Below are positions 59,793 through 64,000 of a stretch of DNA of 64,000 nucleotides, in pieces. Position numbers and translations under genes: made by a program. The notes below the pieces were generated by a model. The model had not been told where the DNA came from. It saw only the letters and a program-made list of their open reading frames with translations, and ran no database searches. Origin of the DNA: Actinernus sp. WN-2022 (lineage: Eukaryota; Cnidaria; Anthozoa; Actiniaria; Actinernidae); assembly GCA_030867875.1 (NCBI GenBank), contig JAOWCC010000272.1:1-64000 (forward strand), written 5' to 3'. The stretch's first letter is position 1. Each line of letters starts with the position of its first letter.

Positions 59793-60686
59793 TTACCATT
59801 CATTATTATAATGAAATATAATATTTTGGTGACAGTCTTTACAGCGTTTCCAATGGCTGATGATAAGATTAATCGTATGTGTCTCGGTACACAAAAAATG
59901 CTTAAAATGATTTCGGTTTGGTCTATTTTGGATCAGATCTTCACAACGATCAAACCGAATAAGAAACCGACGTTGCGATTCTAATTTAAGAGGATCCCCG
60001 AAATCAGGTAAAATGAATTGATAGGTTTCCCCTAATGTTGAAAAGCTTATATTATAAACAAGGACCCGAAGGTTTGGAAAAGTTTCAGGCATGAGAGAGG
60101 CGCAAATAGGGCAGTTGCAATTTTTGCCGTACCTAACGCATTGATCGCAACAGTTACATTGTTGACGACGGCTATAACGTCCTAAGGCCTTAAATGTCGA
60201 TATATAGAACGTCCCTAACCTTAAACGTTCTTGATTTATGTCATGATTGACATGGGCAAAGCACCCAAAGTTTGACTGTTGACCATGAATCAGGAGGAGA
60301 CTCGGCAAGATCTTCTTACGGTGATCGGTAAGAAATCGGGAAAGCTTGTCCTTGACCAAGTTGGCCCCCACCATGCACCGTAGTTCCTCCACCGCTAGAA
60401 CAGGACGCATCATATATACGAGTTTCTCGGTATTGGTCCCGTGAAACCAAAAACTTTTAGACTGAACATAGCTGGAGAGAAGCTTGGCGACAATCCCTTC
60501 TTGCTCCTTGGCCAACCCCCCATCCAGGTCCGACCTGTTTGCGAGTAGAGGTATGGCGGGCGTTAAAGCCTGGTCCAGGGCTTTTCGGTAGAGGTCCTCT
60601 GTCGCGCTCGAGGCCTGGTCCACCCCCACGCTGTCATCGTCCCTAGGCTTCAGGACTTGCTTTCGCCGTTTGTTCTGACGATCCAT
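59793..60686 (-). CDS. 297-aa Cys-rich protein; possible common 5' exon of the module family
   Basis: The start ATG is at 60686. Residues 1-15 are strongly basic (MDRQNKRRKQVLKPR), like a nuclear localisation signal. Residues 30-165 form a domain I do not recognise. CNCCDQCV ends at residue 184, and YGKNCNCPICASL (C-x-C-x2-C) starts the second part. That second part ends with KRCKDCHQNIIFH. Between V184 and Y186 the DNA reads GTT-AG|GTACGG, a donor-like site leaving two bases of a codon. The downstream modules' acceptors all supply one base. The uninterrupted form is thus one product, and splicing could replace residues 185-297 with another module. It lies 26 bp downstream of the 179-aa gene and probably shares its transcript. 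Confidence 0.7.
   Translation of the reverse strand: MDRQNKRRKQVLKPRDDDSVGVDQASSATEDLYRKALDQALTPAIPLLANRSDLDGGLAKEQEGIVAKLLSSYVQSKSFWFHGTNTEKLVYMMRPVLAVEELRCMVGANLVKDKLSRFLTDHRKKILPSLLLIHGQQSNFGCFAHVNHDINQERLRLGTFYISTFKALGRYSRRQQCNCCDQCVRYGKNCNCPICASLMPETFPNLRVLVYNISFSTLGETYQFILPDFGDPLKLESQRRFLIRFDRCEDLIQNRPNRNHFKHFLCTETHTINLIISHWKRCKDCHQNIIFHYNNEW
60127..60137 (-). promoter_or_regulatory. Putative alternative splice donor inside the 297-aa gene
   Basis: On the minus strand GTTAG|GTACGG puts the exon end at 60133. The coding part from 60686 is then 554 nt, or 184 codons plus two bases. This phase fits the acceptors at 59748, 59451, 59139, 59057 and 58735. The donor matches the consensus at AG|GTA and at G in position +5. 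Confidence 0.45.
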
Positions 60687-60712
60687 AGTCTATTTTTAAA
60701 AATAAAAAAGGT

Positions 60713-61252
60713 TTAGGACGACGACGTGGATGAGGAGGAGGAGGGTAAGGGGGATGATGGGGGTGGTTGTGGTGGTGGGGTGGGGTTAGAAGCAAAGGCG
60801 ACCGTCGCATTGTCGGGGGCCATCAGCTGCGAGGCATAAAAATCCAAAGGACGGATTTTTAGAACCAGGTGATTGGCCCTACTGTCATTGTAGTAGACAT
60901 GCAGACGGGACATCGGTGGCGTGATTTCGGCGGTAGCCTGGGGTGAAATCAAGGGATACTCCACCAGAGGACCCATGTGGGGCATGTAGGGCGTTCGTGT
61001 TTTGTCCCAATTATCCGGCTTGTAAATGCCCGTTCCCCAGCACTGCAAATGCCACCGGCCAAGCATAAAGACAGACCGGGCCTCCAAGGGCGCATAAAAA
61101 ATAAGAGGGTTGTCCATGACCTCCAACCCTAGCTCCGCTCGGATAGATTCTAGCAAAACGGCATAGGAGTCATCTTCGCGAATAAAGAGTAGGGTGAGCT
61201 CCTTCACACTCCTGGACACGTAGGAAGTCACTTCGAACGCATTCATATCCAT
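60713..61252 (-). CDS. Uncharacterised protein with Pro/Ser tail (179 aa)
   Basis: This is the first gene of the minus-strand cluster, starting 120 nt downstream of a minus-strand TATAAAA. Residues 1-145 look like a folded alpha/beta domain (VKELTLLFIREDDSYAVLLE and onward; RSVFMLGRWHLQCWGTGIY; HLVLKIRPLDFYASQL). The last 30 residues are a Pro run then a Ser run, probably disordered. There is no signal peptide, membrane segment or catalytic motif that I recognise. Its position beside the polymerase-like gene and next to the divergent control region suggests early or coordinated expression, which is inference. Confidence 0.7.
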   Translation of the reverse strand: MDMNAFEVTSYVSRSVKELTLLFIREDDSYAVLLESIRAELGLEVMDNPLIFYAPLEARSVFMLGRWHLQCWGTGIYKPDNWDKTRTPYMPHMGPLVEYPLISPQATAEITPPMSRLHVYYNDSRANHLVLKIRPLDFYASQLMAPDNATVAFASNPTPPPQPPPSSPLPSSSSSTSSS

Positions 61253-61371
61253 AAGGACGGACTGACTTACTTTGTTTTTTTCGACTTGTTTCCAAACTTG
61301 TTTTTTTTCCTTGTTGACTAGGTCTGAGCGAGTGTACTATGGAGTAGCGAGATCCTAGTCAAACCGTGTTC

Positions 61372-61378
61372 TTTTATA
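61372..61378 (-). promoter_or_regulatory. TATA box of the minus-strand cluster
   Basis: TTTTATA on the plus strand reads TATAAAA on the minus strand, 120 nt before the first minus start codon. The stress-element cluster lies directly upstream of it. Confidence 0.65.
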
Positions 61379-61444
61379 GAAAACCCGACACAATAGAATG
61401 ACATCATAGGGGGAGGGGGGGACCCCCTATTCTATTTTTGTAGG

Positions 61445-61638
61445 TGACGTATTCTGTCGAGTCCTTGTTCTAGAACGTTCTCTATTATTCAAGAACATGA
61501 CTCAGCATTTTCTCGAAAACCCTTTTAACCCATGACGTCATGTTCTAGAACATTCTCTATTGTTCTGGATCATGACTCAGCCTGTTCTAGAACATTCTCC
61601 ATTATTCATTACCGCGATTGCGGCGGAATTACGTCAGA
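61445..61638. promoter_or_regulatory. Divergent control region with heat-shock, AP-1 and CRE sites
   Basis: Three three-unit heat-shock elements are visible: TTCTAGAACGTTC at 61468-61480 and TTCTAGAACATTC at 61543-61555 and 61585-61597. Two AP-1 sites (TGACTCA at 61498-61504 and 61573-61579), a perfect CRE palindrome (ATGACGTCAT, 61532-61541), a half CRE (TGACGTA, 61445-61451) and the block's own motif in the form CGGAATTACGTCAGA (61624-61638) complete it. The HSE and AP-1 sites form a duplicated unit offset by 75 bp. The region could serve both the minus cluster and the plus polymerase-like gene. Confidence 0.75.
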
Positions 61639-61678
61639 ATCTAAATCTAAATTATGCGGAGTCATTGTCTTGAAAATA

Positions 61679-61685
61679 CTATATG
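61679..61685 (+). promoter_or_regulatory. TATA-like box of the 61738 gene
   Basis: CTATATG lies 59 bp upstream of the start codon and about 45 bp after the ETS/CRE-like motif. It is weaker than the TATAAAA boxes of the other genes. Confidence 0.45.
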
Positions 61686-61737
61686 TAGAGCGACATTGGA
61701 ACTATTTCAGTCAGTCGACGTCGAGTCAAGTCTAGTC

Positions 61738-64000
61738 ATGGAGTGGTCAAAACAAGAAAAAAAAGAAGAGGAAGAAGAATTAAGCGATTCCTTATTGGAT
61801 GCTGTGTATGACGCTTATGAGTTGACCTGTGCTTGTGAGGAAGACTTTTACGAATGGCATTCCGAGGGAGATGAGGAAAAACAAGAAAAAAAAGAAGAAG
61901 AAGAAGAAGAATTAAGCGATTCCTTATTTGATGCAGTGTATGACGCTTATGAGTTGACCCGTGCTTGTGAGGAAGACTTTTACGAGTGGCATTCCGAGGG
62001 GGATGAGGATGAAAATTCCATGAAGAAGGAAGAAGTCGAGATAGGTGAAGTCCATACGTATGACCTGTCCCCACCCCCCGTGCCGGAATATTTTACTGAT
62101 ATCGAGGGGGATGACGAGGATGATGATGAGGATTCCATGGCAAAGGAAGACGCCGAGATAGCGGCTAAGTACGCAGAAGTTCGTTCCATACAGTCCTATG
62201 AGGATTCCATGGCAAAGGAAGACGCCGAGATAGCGGCTAAGTACGCAGAAGTTCGTTCCATACAGTCCTCACCCCCCTCGCCGGAATATTTTACCGATAC
62301 CGAGGGGGATGAGGAGGAGGAGGAAGAGGAGGAGTTCGAGTATATGTCACAACAGCAGGCTCAACATATGTCGTGGGTGATGGAAGAAGCAGAAGAAGGG
62401 GAGGAGGAGGAGGGTGAGGAGGGTGAGGAGGAGGAGAATGACTCACGAGCCTCCTTCTCCTCCACCTCCTCCATCCGGTGGAATAAACCATGGGGATCGG
62501 ACGCCACTTCTGAGGAGGCTCATGAGACCATGGACGGGGAGGAGGAGGAGGAGGACAATGCTCAAAGCTCAGAACATTCCTTCTCTCTATTGGAACCTGC
62601 GATTGAGAAGAAGAAGAAGAAGAAAGAAAGACAGGAGAACAAAGAGGGTGAAACAATAGAACACGAGGAGTCCTCTGCCGAGTTCGATATGGACCAGTTT
62701 GTGTCTTCCGCCACCTATTCTGTAGAGGAGGAGGAGGAGAAGGAACGTGCTTACGCCTCTATCGAAGACGATCGTGCACGCGATCATGAGGCCAATGGAT
62801 ACGACTGGTATAAAGGATGGGATGTGACACTTTTAGAGGAAAAGTATGTGGATGTTCGCAGTCCCCATGTGTCATCCGTTGTCTTTACGGAGGAGGATAA
62901 AGCCCAGGCGTACGGTAAAGCCCTTGCTTTCCAAAAGGGAGACCCTAGGCAGGAGGAGGAGGAGGAAGAGGAGGAGGAGAACGAGGAGTGGCGATCCGCA
63001 GTAGAAGATTTGATGGACACGGTAGGGCGGTCGCCGCTCACTCCCTGCCATCATCAGACGGGTTGTGGACGGGAAACGAAGAGGAGAAAAATAGAAAAAA
63101 AAGAGGAAGAAGAAGAGGAGGAGGAGGAGGAGGAAGATCACTTTCACATCGAAAAGATGGACGGCAAACATAGCAAAACCTTTCGCATGACCAAGGCTTT
63201 TTACCGTAGTAAAATTCACATGAAACCTGTCTCCGAGGCTAAAGAAGCGGTCGAGAAAGCGCGAAAGGTTTTGGCTAAAGTTATCGATCACGTGAAAGAC
63301 GATGTGGGCTGTATAGAAGGAGACCGTCTACAACTGTCTATAACAGGCACTGGGTTAAACAATAACATTACCCTACCTTATCTTTCGCCTAATGAAGTGA
63401 CGGCGGACCGTATGATGGATGAGATCGAGAAAGTCATGCAGTCCACCAATGAATTTATTTTGGACGGAGTCATGGAGATTGACTTGAGCCATGTACGAAA
63501 TCCTGTTGGAGGCGGTAAAGTAGGCCGAGCCCAAAGGCGTGTCTTTAACACGATGAAGCAGACCGAGGTCACGCGATGGCTTGGTAAGTTGCAGTGTAAT
63601 AATACTCTTACTCTTAGCCGTTTGTATGTGGGGGAGGATAGTATGTACGAGGCGGTAACCCAAGGAGAGAAAATCATGGCCGATGGCGTTCCTTACTCAA
63701 AAACACGCGATTCCACAATGCTTCCACGTATCGTAGGACTGCAACGCCTGACAGAAGCCCCTGAAGGGAACGCGAGTTGGCGTGAAAAAATGGATTCCTT
63801 AAGCGGATTCATGTTGTTCGAAAAAGGTATTCGGCTTGTTGTGCTGAGTTATGAAAAGGATGACAATCCTTCCTACATTACCTTAGGGGTCACTGGAGAT
63901 GAGCCTGTCCTCTATTTATATTTCTGTCAGGGTGTGTTTCATTTGCTGCGCACTCCACAGAATTTGAAACATTATGAAGACAGTCCACAGTTCTGTGTGT
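61738..64000 (+). CDS. Putative viral/Maverick family-B DNA polymerase, N-terminal part with acidic extension (partial)
   Basis: The frame is open from ATG 61738 to the window edge (754 codons, no stop). Residues 1 to about 465 are extremely acidic and low in complexity. They include a duplicated 42-residue unit (core DAVYDAYELT) and a DNA-level tandem repeat of about 70 bp. From about residue 466 (HFHIEKMDGKHSKTF) the sequence becomes complex: an alpha-helical stretch, EFILDGVMEIDLSHVRNPVG and then GGK, LQCNNTLTLSRLYVGED, MLPRIVGLQRLTEAPEG and VLYLYFCQGVFHLL. That order resembles, from memory, the region before the DNA_pol_B_2 core in metazoan Maverick/adintovirus polymerases (a hydrophobic strand, HV-x-P-GG, a C/N-x-L-x-L-x-R strand, a Cys near the end). 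The catalytic motifs would lie beyond the window, so the call is tentative. Confidence 0.5.
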   Translation, partial: MEWSKQEKKEEEEELSDSLLDAVYDAYELTCACEEDFYEWHSEGDEEKQEKKEEEEEELSDSLFDAVYDAYELTRACEEDFYEWHSEGDEDENSMKKEEVEIGEVHTYDLSPPPVPEYFTDIEGDDEDDDEDSMAKEDAEIAAKYAEVRSIQSYEDSMAKEDAEIAAKYAEVRSIQSSPPSPEYFTDTEGDEEEEEEEEFEYMSQQQAQHMSWVMEEAEEGEEEEGEEGEEEENDSRASFSSTSSIRWNKPWGSDATSEEAHETMDGEEEEEDNAQSSEHSFSLLEPAIEKKKKKKERQENKEGETIEHEESSAEFDMDQFVSSATYSVEEEEEKERAYASIEDDRARDHEANGYDWYKGWDVTLLEEKYVDVRSPHVSSVVFTEEDKAQAYGKALAFQKGDPRQEEEEEEEEENEEWRSAVEDLMDTVGRSPLTPCHHQTGCGRETKRRKIEKKEEEEEEEEEEEDHFHIEKMDGKHSKTFRMTKAFYRSKIHMKPVSEAKEAVEKARKVLAKVIDHVKDDVGCIEGDRLQLSITGTGLNNNITLPYLSPNEVTADRMMDEIEKVMQSTNEFILDGVMEIDLSHVRNPVGGGKVGRAQRRVFNTMKQTEVTRWLGKLQCNNTLTLSRLYVGEDSMYEAVTQGEKIMADGVPYSKTRDSTMLPRIVGLQRLTEAPEGNASWREKMDSLSGFMLFEKGIRLVVLSYEKDDNPSYITLGVTGDEPVLYLYFCQGVFHLLRTPQNLKHYEDSPQFCV
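62131..62269 (+). repeat. 72-bp in-frame direct repeat in the acidic coding region
   Basis: GATTCCATGGCAAAGGAAGA and the following bases occur at 62131 and again at 62203 with no differences seen over about 65 bp. Both encode DSMAKEDAEIAAKYAEV and on. The lack of change, including at third positions, indicates a recent duplication. Confidence 0.85.

Noticed and set aside
59793..60686. A donor-like site reading CC|GTAAGAAG on the minus strand near 60317 as the common donor
   Set aside because: It leaves one base of a codon, which does not match the module acceptors that supply one base; the AG|GTACGG site at 60133 does match.
61736..63291. Several minus-strand Ser/Leu-rich frames opposite the acidic coding region
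   Set aside because: They are complements of GAG/GAA-rich coding sequence, and the plus frame is open for 754 codons.

Overview
This is eukaryotic DNA, most likely from an invertebrate animal, possibly marine. The signs are short exons flanked by good GT...AG splice sites, A/T-rich introns, fold-back (MITE-like) elements, (GATA)n and (TTA)n microsatellites, and no bacterial-style operons. No species can be named from the sequence alone.

Layout. (1) Bases 1-45472 are one uninterrupted satellite array of about 86 head-to-tail monomers averaging about 527 bp. Each monomer carries a variable poly-C tract (poly-G on the minus strand). There are two main subfamilies, and blocks of 1, 2, 5 and about 10 monomers have been re-duplicated (higher-order repeats). 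The array runs off the left edge and ends abruptly in a degenerate partial monomer at 45472. The many short reading frames inside it are by-products of the repeat. (2) Bases 45473-46502 hold a (TTA)n run and a 51-bp minisatellite of about 15 copies. (3) Bases 46503-47109 are a fold-back element flanked by TTAA. (4) Bases 48.1-53.6 kb contain the last exons of a host gene for an acidic, Glu/Lys-rich protein. Its small exons lie in duplicated cassettes (three copies of one exon, two of another), interrupted by two more fold-back elements. (5) Bases 54.36-55.23 kb are four copies of a 220-bp tandem repeat.

(6) From about 55.6 kb to the right edge lies a compact block of tightly packed, mostly intronless genes with short TATA promoters. 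It looks like an integrated large DNA virus or Maverick/adintovirus-like element. Four plus-strand genes (55975-58037) encode two tiny WCxxC proteins, a coiled-coil protein and a protein with two GRF-like zinc fingers. They converge on a minus-strand cluster (61252-58237). A 484-bp divergent control region (61253-61737) carries three heat-shock elements, two AP-1 sites and CRE sites. It separates that cluster from a long plus-strand gene that is open to the window end. The second part of that gene resembles the N-terminal region of Maverick/adintovirus family-B DNA polymerases, behind an acidic extension of about 465 residues.

Two features of this block look most novel. First, several genes share a composite ETS/CRE promoter motif (CCGGAAGTACGTCAGATG). 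In two cases it lies inside the end of the upstream gene, so it also encodes that protein's PGSTSD tail. Second, the minus cluster holds a series of related CxCxxC zinc-type modules. Most are preceded by a pyrimidine tract and a conserved TAG|GGTTGT acceptor-like site in one reading phase. That phase matches an AG|GTACGG donor-like site inside the 297-residue upstream gene. This suggests, without proof, that one N-terminal domain is joined by alternative splicing to any of several 3' modules.
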